DNA of 10,416 nt from Bacillota bacterium (GCA_023431045.1 JAEYXZ010000027.1:1-10416), one strand, 5' to 3'; shown: positions 1 to 6,947, numbered from the stretch's first letter. The notes: generated by a model not told the origin, from the sequence alone. Translations and numbers: made by a program.

Positions 1-1
1 A

Positions 2-1207
2 CAAATCTCGGGTAACAGTTGGTTTTTAAGAGGACTTTGTGAGTACTATGAGATCTTTAGAAAAGAACAAACAAAGACTCAAATCAATGATATAATCGAA
101 AACTATTTGCTCAAACTGTCAAATGCCTATCGTAACTATCCCAACATTAAGCGTGATGATGGTGGTGTTGGCGGACACTTGTTAAAGAAAATATTCAATC
201 ACTGGCATCTGTCTTCAGATGTCGGTTGTGCCTTTATTATGCTTGATGGTGCGACTCACGCTTATGCAATTACACAGAATCAAAGACTTGCCGAATTGAT
301 TGATATCATGATCAGTTGCTTTACAAAACTGCAATTTGTTGAATACAACTGCCAGACGCATGCGACTTTATCTGCAACCCGTGGAATCATGCGATACTAT
401 CAGATGACCAAGCAAGCTGAACTACTCAAACATGTGATTGACATTTTTCAACTTTACCTTGATGAAGGAATGACCATTAACTATGCCAATGTGAACTGGT
501 TTGGTAAACCATCATGGACTGAACCTTGTGCCGTCGTTGATAGTTATATTCTGGCTAAGCAGCTGTTTGCAGCAACAAAAGAATTCAGATATTTAGAACT
601 GATGAACCGTATCTATCAAAATGCCATTCGATCCGGTCAAAGAAGTAACGGTGGAGCCGGATGTGAAACATGTCTTTTGCATCATGGCGATGAATTCAAA
701 ATCCACACCTATGAAGCTTATTTTTGCTGCAGCATGCGATTGGCTGAAGGCTTCAAACATTTAGTTGAGGGATTAGTCATCACACATCATGATGAAATCA
801 TGTTAACAACATTGAATTCTTTCACCAAAAGACAATTGTTAGATGGACAAATAGAACTAAATCTTAATCATCAAAGCAGTCATGTTTCACAGATTTCCGT
901 TAATCTGATCAATGATAACAACGTGAATGGAATGCTATCGATATATTTACCTAAAGATACTGAGATTCTCTTCGCATCTCACGATATCAGTAAAGAAGGA
1001 CAAATCATTAAAATACCATTAACGTTTGAATCATTGACTCTGATATTTAAAGAAAAACAGAGAACTGAAACAATAAAACATACGTTAGTTCATTTTAAGG
1101 GTGATCGAATCCTGACTAAAAAACATCATCGTGATCACCTGGGTGACATGACGGATTTTACAAAGCTAGATCAAAATACCGCATTAAAAGATATTCAAAC
1201 GTTATAA
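2..1207 (+). CDS. GH127-like glycoside hydrolase (DUF1680/beta-L-arabinofuranosidase superfamily), 5' end missing
   Basis: The reading frame is open from the left edge, so the N-terminus lies outside the window; 401 residues and the TAA stop are visible. I place it in the GH127-like (DUF1680) superfamily, retaining glycosidases with an alpha/alpha barrel and a cysteine nucleophile held by zinc. Visible evidence is an E-x-C motif (Glu at 521-523, Cys at 527-529, within WTEPCAVVDS) and a CC pair (725-730, context YFCCSMR). These match in order and approximate spacing the Glu/Cys/Cys/Cys zinc site known from the Bifidobacterium enzyme HypBA1. Between them is GGAGCETC, which adds two cysteines. 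Helical segments rich in aromatic residues come first, and the last 140 or so residues look like the beta-rich C-terminal domain. No signal peptide can be judged. The substrate is unknown; an arabinofuranoside is the family precedent, not a demonstrated activity. It runs alone into the terminator at 1234-1267. Confidence 0.7.
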   Translation, partial: QISGNSWFLRGLCEYYEIFRKEQTKTQINDIIENYLLKLSNAYRNYPNIKRDDGGVGGHLLKKIFNHWHLSSDVGCAFIMLDGATHAYAITQNQRLAELIDIMISCFTKLQFVEYNCQTHATLSATRGIMRYYQMTKQAELLKHVIDIFQLYLDEGMTINYANVNWFGKPSWTEPCAVVDSYILAKQLFAATKEFRYLELMNRIYQNAIRSGQRSNGGAGCETCLLHHGDEFKIHTYEAYFCCSMRLAEGFKHLVEGLVITHHDEIMLTTLNSFTKRQLLDGQIELNLNHQSSHVSQISVNLINDNNVNGMLSIYLPKDTEILFASHDISKEGQIIKIPLTFESLTLIFKEKQRTETIKHTLVHFKGDRILTKKHHRDHLGDMTDFTKLDQNTALKDIQTL

Positions 1208-1230
1208 AGTAAAGATGAAATCATCTCATC

Positions 1231-1267
1231 AAAAAAGGGATTATCGATTGAACTCGATAATCCCTTT
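1231..1267. terminator. Bidirectional intrinsic terminator between convergent genes
   Basis: A perfect 13-bp stem has arms at 1234-1246 (AAAGGGATTATCG) and 1255-1267, with an 8-nt loop. On the minus strand the stem is followed by six T residues (1236 down to 1231), a strong terminator for the leftward pfp/Wzy-like unit. On the plus strand it ends in TTTAATATTT, a weaker tail that would serve the glycosidase gene stopping at 1207. Confidence 0.85.
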
Positions 1268-1283
1268 AATATTTAAGAAACGA

Positions 1284-2747
1284 TTAATCTGTTTTGGAGT
1301 GTGCTAAACCCAATTCGCTTAAGACCGGTTGAGCATAGGTGACCTCAGCTGGTTTAGATGCAAGGTATGCAACATCCAGGACTGAAAATACGAGTAATGT
1401 CACGATTGTATAATGAACCATCCACTGTGTATTATCAACCATACCGTGTGCTTGAGTGACTAGATAAGTAAATAGTAATGCATATTTAGCGACATCCATT
1501 GGTTTACGTTTGAAGAGCAATCCAATTTGAACGAAATGGAAGATGAGTGCTGCAATTCCAAAGATTCCACCAGTTGCAAGAACATGGAAGAATGTTGAGT
1601 GATAAATTGTAACACGGTTTTGAGCAGGAGCTAGAATGAATAATGGTGTATCCCATCCGTATCCAAAGAGTGGATACTCTCTAAATAGACTCACTGCAGA
1701 TTGTGGATCATCCCACCACAGTCTTAACCGTCCGGTTAAGAATGCTTCAGGTCCGGCATCAACGCTACTCTTATAGTTTTCAATAATTTGAGTAATCAGT
1801 GGAATGTTAAGAAGTATCAGAATAACACCTAAGAGAATAATGAATCCGAGATTAATAATCTGTCGTTTATTTCGTTTAAAGATGGCATAAACGACTGCAC
1901 CAAGAGCAACAACCACAATGGTTGCCATTGAACCTTTAGAGAATGATAACATAATCCAAATACCGACCCAACCAAGTGCAAACCAAGGAATTAAATTCTT
2001 TGGATATTTTCTTAAATAGTAGAAGACAGCAGCACAAGATAAGACGATATGAATTGTTAAATCATTCACATTACCCCAACCAGGCAAATCAACATCATTC
2101 ACAGGGAAGATATCAAGGAAGTGTTGGTAGAGGTTAACGTTTTGTAAATTAGGATTAGTGATTAAGTTGTTTACAAACATTGCAACCAATTGGAATGATA
2201 ACATCAATCCAATCATTGCTAAGTTTCTAAACATATAATTCATCTGATTACCCTTAATCGTATTACTGTAGAATAGATAAATAAATAAGTAGACAACACC
2301 CATAATAGAAAGAATAAAAGCAGATTGAGTGAATGGGCGATAGATTAGAGGGATTAAGAATGAAATAGCAACAAGGACTAAGCTTAGCCCTAATGCATTG
2401 AGTTTTAATTTGACTTTATATTTGATGATATGAACAATAAAACTAACAAAGAAGATAACTGCGACCATAAATCCTAGGATAGCAGGTCCAATCGATTCAA
2501 TATTAAGTTTATAGATTCCAATCGTAAATAATGCAGTTAAGATGATTGGAAGCGAATAAATCGAGTTCTCATAGAAAAATAAGACCAGAAAAAAGAGGAT
2601 AGCTAAAACCATCATACTACCAAATGTTGCAGTCATGATTAGATCATCTGGAACAAAGAATTTATATGTCCATATGAAAAATGATAAAACTGCAACTAAA
2701 AATATGTATAAGTGTCCAGCTAGAAACTTTTCTAGTCTTTGTTTCAT
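1284..2747 (-). CDS. O-antigen ligase / Wzy-type polymerase family membrane protein
   Basis: This 487-residue polytopic membrane protein has about 11-12 hydrophobic segments, with a larger loop near residues 325-385. That loop shows the O-antigen ligase (Wzy_C) pattern: a serine/glycine stretch SFSKGS at 268-273, a TGR at 338-340 followed by LW, then EYPLFGYGW at 357-365. After it comes YHSTFFHVLATGGIFG at 382-397, corresponding to the H-N-x-x-L...G-x-x-G block with the conserved His (H383 here; Asn replaced by Ser). Family members transfer or polymerise undecaprenyl-linked glycans outside the membrane. The exact role cannot be read from sequence; a capsule, teichoic-like polymer or lipoglycan are all possible. 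The ATG lies 25 nt after the pfp stop, preceded by AAAGGG about 11 nt upstream, a modest ribosome site. It is probably transcribed with pfp from the promoter near 4108-4135. A glycan enzyme next to a glycolytic gene is an unusual pairing. Confidence 0.75.
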   Translation of the reverse strand: MKQRLEKFLAGHLYIFLVAVLSFFIWTYKFFVPDDLIMTATFGSMMVLAILFFLVLFFYENSIYSLPIILTALFTIGIYKLNIESIGPAILGFMVAVIFFVSFIVHIIKYKVKLKLNALGLSLVLVAISFLIPLIYRPFTQSAFILSIMGVVYLFIYLFYSNTIKGNQMNYMFRNLAMIGLMLSFQLVAMFVNNLITNPNLQNVNLYQHFLDIFPVNDVDLPGWGNVNDLTIHIVLSCAAVFYYLRKYPKNLIPWFALGWVGIWIMLSFSKGSMATIVVVALGAVVYAIFKRNKRQIINLGFIILLGVILILLNIPLITQIIENYKSSVDAGPEAFLTGRLRLWWDDPQSAVSLFREYPLFGYGWDTPLFILAPAQNRVTIYHSTFFHVLATGGIFGIAALIFHFVQIGLLFKRKPMDVAKYALLFTYLVTQAHGMVDNTQWMVHYTIVTLLVFSVLDVAYLASKPAEVTYAQPVLSELGLAHSKTD

Positions 2748-2772
2748 AAGAGAAATAACCCTTTAATTTTCT

Positions 2773-4017
2773 TTATTTTTTTACGACTCTAATTTTCTTT
2801 AATTGTGCAAAGCGAGGAAGACCATTCACTTTTTCAAGTGGTGTTTCCCCTTGAATGAGTGGTAAAGCATAGTTAATAAAGTCTTGAGTTAACCCTTTAC
2901 CATCAGGTAGAATCCATTCAAGTGGAACTTTCCGTTCCGCATTAGCAACAACTTCAAGTGGGAGAAGTGGGAATTCAGCTTCATAAGGATTTGAACTCTT
3001 ACGAACGATACCAACAAACTTATCAGAAACACCATTAACAGCAGCTTGTACTGCGAGTTTACCAACCATAAATGCTTCTTCGATATCGGTATTTGATGCA
3101 ACATGAGCTGCAGCTCTTTGTAGAAGAGAGAATTCGATTGCACGAACCTTCACACCAAAGCGTTCTTTCACGTGTTCAGCTAGAATACTTGCAGTACCAC
3201 CAAGATTCGCATGTCCAAATGCATCCTTAGCAATTTCAGATTCTAATTCAGGAATGTATTTACCTTCCTTAGTCTTAATACCTTCAGAAACAACTGCAAA
3301 CACAGATTTACCAGTTTTAAGTAAATCACCAACTTGAGTATAGAACTTTTCAACATCAAATGGTAATTCTGGTAGATAAATTAAATCAGGTTTAACACCA
3401 CCAACGGTTGCAAGTGCGGAAGCAGCAGTTAACCAACCTGCATTACGTCCCATCACTTCAACAATAACAACTTGTTGATGATCATAAACAGTACCATCTA
3501 AGTATAGTTCCATCGTTGATGTTGCAACATATTTAGCAGCAGAAGCAAATCCTGGAGAGTGGTCAATACCAGCTAGGTCATTATCAATCGTCTTTGGTAC
3601 ACCAACGACATTGCAATCCCAACCAGATTTAGCCATAAACTTAGAAATCTTTAAACAAGTATCCATTGAGTCATTTCCACCATTGTAGAAGAAATAACGA
3701 ATATTATACTTTTTGAAGACTTCAAGTAACTTTAGATAATCCGTTGGATCTTTTTCAACATCCTTTAATTTATATCTAACAGAACCAATCGCGGAAGATG
3801 GGGTATATTTCAATCTTTCCAATTCTTTTGGATCTTCTTGTTTCATATCGTAGAAATCTTCGTTTAGAATTCCTTTAATTCCATGAATCGCACCATAAAC
3901 CTCAGTGATTTCTTCATGTTTTAATGCTTCTAAAAATACACCGGCTGCAGAAGCATTAATGACCGATGTAGGTCCACCCGATTGTCCAAGTAATGCAGCA
4001 CCTTTTAAATTCTTCAT
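2773..4017 (-). CDS. pfp: PPi-dependent 6-phosphofructokinase (diphosphate--fructose-6-phosphate 1-phosphotransferase)
   Basis: This cytosolic enzyme phosphorylates fructose 6-phosphate at C1, probably with PPi instead of ATP, making the step reversible. Counting from ATG at 4017 (414 residues), it has the N-terminal GQSGGPTSVIN phosphate loop, GGNDS at 113-117, PKTIDND at 141-147 and MGRNAGW at 189-195. Two residues mark PPi use: Asp where ATP enzymes have Gly104 (E. coli numbering; GGNDS versus GGDGS), and Lys where they have Gly124 (PKTIDND versus PGTIDND). The first Asp of the usual GGDDS is Asn here, a variant I recall from many clostridial-type homologues. I chose ATG 4017 because the family begins just before the phosphate loop; AAAAGG lies 11 nt upstream. 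An in-frame GTG at 4044 would add nine residues and cannot be excluded. It is first gene of a unit with the Wzy-like gene and is divergent from ppdK. Confidence 0.93.
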   Translation of the reverse strand: MKNLKGAALLGQSGGPTSVINASAAGVFLEALKHEEITEVYGAIHGIKGILNEDFYDMKQEDPKELERLKYTPSSAIGSVRYKLKDVEKDPTDYLKLLEVFKKYNIRYFFYNGGNDSMDTCLKISKFMAKSGWDCNVVGVPKTIDNDLAGIDHSPGFASAAKYVATSTMELYLDGTVYDHQQVVIVEVMGRNAGWLTAASALATVGGVKPDLIYLPELPFDVEKFYTQVGDLLKTGKSVFAVVSEGIKTKEGKYIPELESEIAKDAFGHANLGGTASILAEHVKERFGVKVRAIEFSLLQRAAAHVASNTDIEEAFMVGKLAVQAAVNGVSDKFVGIVRKSSNPYEAEFPLLPLEVVANAERKVPLEWILPDGKGLTQDFINYALPLIQGETPLEKVNGLPRFAQLKKIRVVKK

Positions 4018-4049
4018 ATTTACACCAACCTTTTCATCATGCACTTTCT

Positions 4050-4078
4050 AGTTTATCAAACTCTTGCATATTATGCAA
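4050..4078. repeat. Two tandem palindromes in the pfp leader
   Basis: TTGCATATTATGCAA at 4064-4078 is a perfect 7+7 inverted repeat around one base. Directly next to it, AGTTTATCAAACT at 4050-4062 is a 5+5 inverted repeat with a 3-nt centre. Both lie between the predicted pfp start site and its start codon. They could be operator half-sites or small RNA hairpins in the pfp mRNA; neither is followed by a T run, so they are not terminators. Confidence 0.5.
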
Positions 4079-4107
4079 TTCATTTCTATCATTGATTAGC
4101 ACACATA

Positions 4108-4135
4108 TTTATATATTGTACGTAACTATAGACAA
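4108..4135 (-). promoter_or_regulatory. Candidate promoter of pfp
   Basis: On the minus strand there is a -35-like TTGTCT (4135-4130), a 16-bp spacer and a -10-like TATAAA (4113-4108). Transcription would start near 4101, giving a leader of about 84 nt before ATG 4017. Its -35 box lies 17 bp from the -35 box of the oppositely facing ppdK promoter. Confidence 0.5.
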
Positions 4136-4145
4136 AATGTATAGT
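4125..4145. promoter_or_regulatory. Candidate operator between the two divergent -35 boxes
   Basis: ACTATA at 4125-4130 and TATAGT at 4140-4145 form a perfect 6+6 inverted repeat with a 9-bp centre. The left arm touches the pfp -35 box and the right arm ends 7 bp before the ppdK -35 box. A protein bound here could affect both promoters. No known operator consensus is recognised. Confidence 0.3.
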
Positions 4146-4152
4146 GGAGTGT

Positions 4153-4181
4153 TTGCAAAATGGCTTGTAAAATGCTATCAT
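4153..4181 (+). promoter_or_regulatory. Candidate extended -10 promoter of ppdK
   Basis: A -35-like TTGCAA (4153-4158), a 17-bp spacer and a -10-like TATCAT (4176-4181) are preceded by TGC, the extended -10 signature. Transcription would start near 4188, giving a long leader of about 124 nt before the TTG start codon at 4312. Confidence 0.55.
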
Positions 4182-4189
4182 AAATATAG

Positions 4190-4268
4190 AATTGCATGAA
4201 GCGATTTCGATAACAAATGTCACATTATCAGGGAAAAATGGTGCAATTTGTTTCGAGGTGTTTTTTTT
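4190..4268 (+). promoter_or_regulatory. Candidate transcription attenuator or riboswitch-like leader of ppdK
   Basis: Positions 4204-4218 pair with 4246-4259: AACAAAT (4212-4218) with ATTTGTT (4246-4252), then CGA with TCG across one bulged T, then four more pairs including two G-U. A small apical stem, CACATT (4221-4226) with AATGGTG (4237-4243), can stack inside. One G follows, then eight T residues (4261-4268), which is the form of an intrinsic terminator inside the leader. A competing pairing, AATTGCA (4190-4196) with TGCAATT (4242-4248), uses part of the same 3' arm, so the two folds exclude each other. I recognise no known riboswitch, T-box or antiterminator consensus. The leader lies between the ppdK promoter and its ribosome site, so the likely target is ppdK. 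Pairing was judged by eye without energies. Confidence 0.42.
4216..4226. repeat. Short perfect palindrome in the ppdK leader
   Basis: AATGTCACATT is a perfect 5+5 inverted repeat about a central C, enclosed by GATAA (4209-4213) and TTATC (4225-4229). It lies about 28-38 bp after the predicted ppdK start site. It may be a protein site in DNA, or only a by-product of the leader hairpin it overlaps. Confidence 0.3.
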
Positions 4269-4297
4269 GAGGTTCAAAAACAAAAAACAATCAAGAT

Positions 4298-4314
4298 GGA
4301 GGTCAAAAACTTTG
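4298..4314 (+). promoter_or_regulatory. Ribosome binding site deciding the TTG start of ppdK
   Basis: GGAGG at 4298-4302 is followed by a 9-nt spacer and TTG at 4312-4314. No in-frame ATG stands at a suitable place; the first in-frame ATG downstream (4354) would remove the conserved KYVYLFSEGN start. A near-repeat of this segment, GAGGTTCAAAAAC at 4269-4281 versus GAGGTCAAAAAC, lies upstream. Confidence 0.8.
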
Positions 4315-6933
4315 ACAAAATATGTTTATTTGTTCAGTGAAGGTAATGCATCAATGAAGAACCTTCTTGGTGGTAAAGGTGCCAATTTAGCAGAAATGAC
4401 AACTTTAGGGTTGCCAGTTCCTCCTGGATTCACCGTTACAACCGAAGCGTGTATTGATTACTATGCTAAGAAAAAAGTGGTTTCACCAGAAATCATTAAG
4501 CAAATTGATGATGCATTAGCAGCAGTAGAAAAAAATGTAGGGAAGAAACTTGGTGACCCTGCAAATCCATTCTTAGTCTCTGTTCGTTCAGGTGCTAGAG
4601 CATCGATGCCAGGGATGATGGATACAATCTTAAACTTAGGTTTAAACTCAGCAACAGTTGAAGGTTTAGCTAAGTTAACCAATAATCCAAGATTTGCATA
4701 CGACTCATATCGTCGTTTCATCCAAATGTTGTCTGATGTTGTGATGGATATTTCTAAAGACAACTATGAACATTTACTAACTAAGATGAAGAAAGATCGC
4801 GGCGTTAAAAATGATACAGATTTAACGGCTCTCGATATGAAAGAACTTGCTCATCAATTCTTAGCTAAATATAAAGAGCTTAAAGGTGAATCATTCCCTG
4901 AAGATCCAAAAGTTCAATTAATTGAAGCAATTAAAGCAGTCTTTAGATCATGGGATAACCCAAGAGCTAATACTTACCGTATGTTAAATAGTATTCCTTA
5001 TTCATGGGGAACTGCGGTTAACGTTCAATCCATGGTATTTGGTAACATGGGTGATGACTCAGGTACAGGTGTTGCGTTCTCACGTAACCCAGCGACTGGT
5101 GAAAATGCACTCTTTGGTGAATACCTATTTAATGCACAAGGTGAAGACGTTGTTGCTGGTATTAGAACACCAAAACCAATTTCAGAATTAAAGAAAGAAA
5201 ATGCTGACATTTACGATCAATTCGTTAAAGTCACTAAAATCTTAGAAGATCATTACCATGATATGCAAGACATGGAATTCACGATTGAAAAAGGTCGTTT
5301 ATACATGTTACAAACCAGAAATGGTAAGAGAACTGCTCAAGCTGCATTAAAGATTGCGATTGATTTAGTTAAAGAAGGTCGCTTGACTGAAAAAGAAGCT
5401 TTATTAAAGGTTGAACCAAGCCAATTGGATGCCCTTTTACATCCAGGTTTTGATCCAAAGAAATTAAAAGCTGCTAAACCAATTACTTCCGGACTTGCTG
5501 CATCCCCTGGTGCTGCAACTGGACATATCGTTTTCACAGCTGAACATGCTAAAAAGGTTGCTAGTAAATCTTATCCAGTTGTTTTAGTTAGACAAGAAAC
5601 ATCTCCTGAAGATATCGAAGGAATGATCGTTGCATCAGGTATTCTTACCTCTCGTGGAGGTATGACTTCTCATGCTGCCGTTGTTGCTCGTGGTATGGGT
5701 ACATGTTGTGTAGCTGGTGCTGGTGATGTTCACGTTGATGAACATGCTCAAACCATGGAAATCAATGGTGTAACCTATAAAGAAGGTGACTGGATTTCAC
5801 TTGATGGTTCTACTGGTAAGGTTTATGGTGAACAAATTCCAACTGTTGATGCAACATTATCTCCAGAATTTGCGACTTTAATGGAATGGGCTGACAAATA
5901 TCGTCAATTAGAAGTTAGAGCAAACGCAGATACACCAAAAGATGCTAAAGTTGCTTATAACTTTGGTGCTCAAGGAATTGGTCTATGCCGTACTGAACAT
6001 ATGTTCTTTGAAGCAGACCGTATTCCTGCAATCCGTGAAATGATTGTTGCTGAAAACTTAGAAGAAAGACAAAAAGCATTAGCGAAGTTACTTCCAATGC
6101 AAAGACAAGACTTCATTGGTCTATATCGTGAAATGAAAGGTTACCCAGTAACTGTTCGTTACTTGGATCCACCACTACACGAATTCTTACCACAAGAAGA
6201 AAAAGACATTATTGCTCTTGCAAAAGAAATGGGCATTACTGTTGAACACTTAAAGAAGACTATCGATGAATTACATGAAACAAACCCAATGTTAGGACAC
6301 CGCGGTGTCAGATTATCAGTTACCTACCCTGAAATTGCTGAAATGCAAACCAGAGCGGTTATTGAAGCTGCGATCGTTGTGAATAAAGAAGGTGGAAAAG
6401 TCGTTCCTGAAATTATGATTCCACTTGTTGGTGATGTGAAAGAATTACAATACGTTAAGGATATCGTTGTCAAAGTTGCTGATGAAATCATTGCTGACGC
6501 TGGTGTTAAACTAGAATATCACGTTGGAACCATGATTGAAATCCCACGTGCAGCATTACTTTCTGATGAAATTGCTAAAGAAGCTGAATTCTTCAGTTTC
6601 GGTACCAACGACTTAACTCAAATGACTTTCGGATTCTCAAGAGACGATGCAGGTAAATTCTTAGCCGACTACTACGAAAAGAAAGTATTCGAATCAGATC
6701 CATTTGCACACGTTGACCAAGATGGAGTTGGTAAATTAATCGAAACATCTGTAAAACTTGGTAAATTAACAAGACCAAACATTAAATTAGGTATTTGTGG
6801 AGAACACGGTGGAGATCCAATCTCTGTAGAATTCTTCCATAGAGCTGGTTTAACTTATGTATCTTGTTCACCATTTAGAGTTCCAATTGCACGCTTAGCA
6901 GCAGCTCAAGCAGCAATTAAGAATCCCAGATAA
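4312..6933 (+). CDS. ppdK: Pyruvate, phosphate dikinase (PPDK)
   Basis: PPDK interconverts PEP + AMP + PPi and pyruvate + ATP + Pi; in fermenters with PPi-PFK it usually runs toward pyruvate and ATP. The three domains are complete: the N-terminal nucleotide-binding domain (KYVYLFSEGNASMKNLLGGKGANLAEMT onward in the family; first residues visible here), the swivelling domain with GGMTSHAAVVARGMG and phospho-accepting His454 (codon 5671-5673), and the C-terminal PEP/pyruvate barrel with LGICGEHGG, whose Cys829 (6796-6798) matches the catalytic Cys831 of the clostridial enzyme. Length is 873 residues, normal for the family. The start is TTG at 4312: family members begin a few residues before KYVYLFSEGN, and GGAGG (4298-4302) stands 9 nt upstream. 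The frame is open back to 4192, but that 40-residue extension is unlike the family and overlaps the promoter and leader. Divergent from pfp; ends at a bidirectional terminator. Confidence 0.96.
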   Translation: MTKYVYLFSEGNASMKNLLGGKGANLAEMTTLGLPVPPGFTVTTEACIDYYAKKKVVSPEIIKQIDDALAAVEKNVGKKLGDPANPFLVSVRSGARASMPGMMDTILNLGLNSATVEGLAKLTNNPRFAYDSYRRFIQMLSDVVMDISKDNYEHLLTKMKKDRGVKNDTDLTALDMKELAHQFLAKYKELKGESFPEDPKVQLIEAIKAVFRSWDNPRANTYRMLNSIPYSWGTAVNVQSMVFGNMGDDSGTGVAFSRNPATGENALFGEYLFNAQGEDVVAGIRTPKPISELKKENADIYDQFVKVTKILEDHYHDMQDMEFTIEKGRLYMLQTRNGKRTAQAALKIAIDLVKEGRLTEKEALLKVEPSQLDALLHPGFDPKKLKAAKPITSGLAASPGAATGHIVFTAEHAKKVASKSYPVVLVRQETSPEDIEGMIVASGILTSRGGMTSHAAVVARGMGTCCVAGAGDVHVDEHAQTMEINGVTYKEGDWISLDGSTGKVYGEQIPTVDATLSPEFATLMEWADKYRQLEVRANADTPKDAKVAYNFGAQGIGLCRTEHMFFEADRIPAIREMIVAENLEERQKALAKLLPMQRQDFIGLYREMKGYPVTVRYLDPPLHEFLPQEEKDIIALAKEMGITVEHLKKTIDELHETNPMLGHRGVRLSVTYPEIAEMQTRAVIEAAIVVNKEGGKVVPEIMIPLVGDVKELQYVKDIVVKVADEIIADAGVKLEYHVGTMIEIPRAALLSDEIAKEAEFFSFGTNDLTQMTFGFSRDDAGKFLADYYEKKVFESDPFAHVDQDGVGKLIETSVKLGKLTRPNIKLGICGEHGGDPISVEFFHRAGLTYVSCSPFRVPIARLAAAQAAIKNPR

Positions 6934-6947
6934 ATATAATTAAAAAG

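Larger units (their letters stand above)
4073..4197. repeat. 9-bp inverted repeat flanking the divergent pfp/ppdK promoters
   Basis: ATGCAATTC at 4073-4081 and its exact reverse complement GAATTGCAT at 4189-4197 lie symmetrically about position 4135. Each transcript therefore carries GAATTGCAT in its early leader (about 20-28 nt after the predicted pfp start, and right at the predicted ppdK start). A shared regulator site or shared RNA element is possible; chance cannot be excluded in AT-rich DNA. Confidence 0.45.

Noticed and set aside
4018..4044. Nine-residue longer start (GTG 4044) for PPi-phosphofructokinase.
   Set aside because: The family starts just before the GQSGGP loop, and ATG 4017 gives a typical length; kept only as an alternative.
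4197..4210. TGAAGCGATTTCGA, which resembles a catabolite-response (cre) element.
   Set aside because: The left half is one base short of the cre consensus and the right end reads CGA instead of CA, so the spacing around the CG core fails.
3993..4283. Small open frames of 64-68 codons on both strands across the pfp/ppdK control region.
   Set aside because: They overlap the promoters and gene starts, have no convincing ribosome sites and are low-complexity; the sequence there is better explained as regulatory.
4192..4311. A 40-residue N-terminal extension of PPDK, since the frame is open back to TTG 4192.
   Set aside because: The extension has no resemblance to the family and would overlap the predicted transcription start and leader; GGAGG correctly spaced before TTG 4312 fits the usual PPDK start.
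4312..4317. TTGACA, a perfect -35 hexamer.
   Set aside because: It coincides with the start codon and second codon of ppdK, and no -10 box with a fitting downstream gene follows.
4461..6778. Open frames on the strand opposite ppdK.
   Set aside because: They are antisense shadows of a highly conserved gene, without ribosome sites or recognisable domains.
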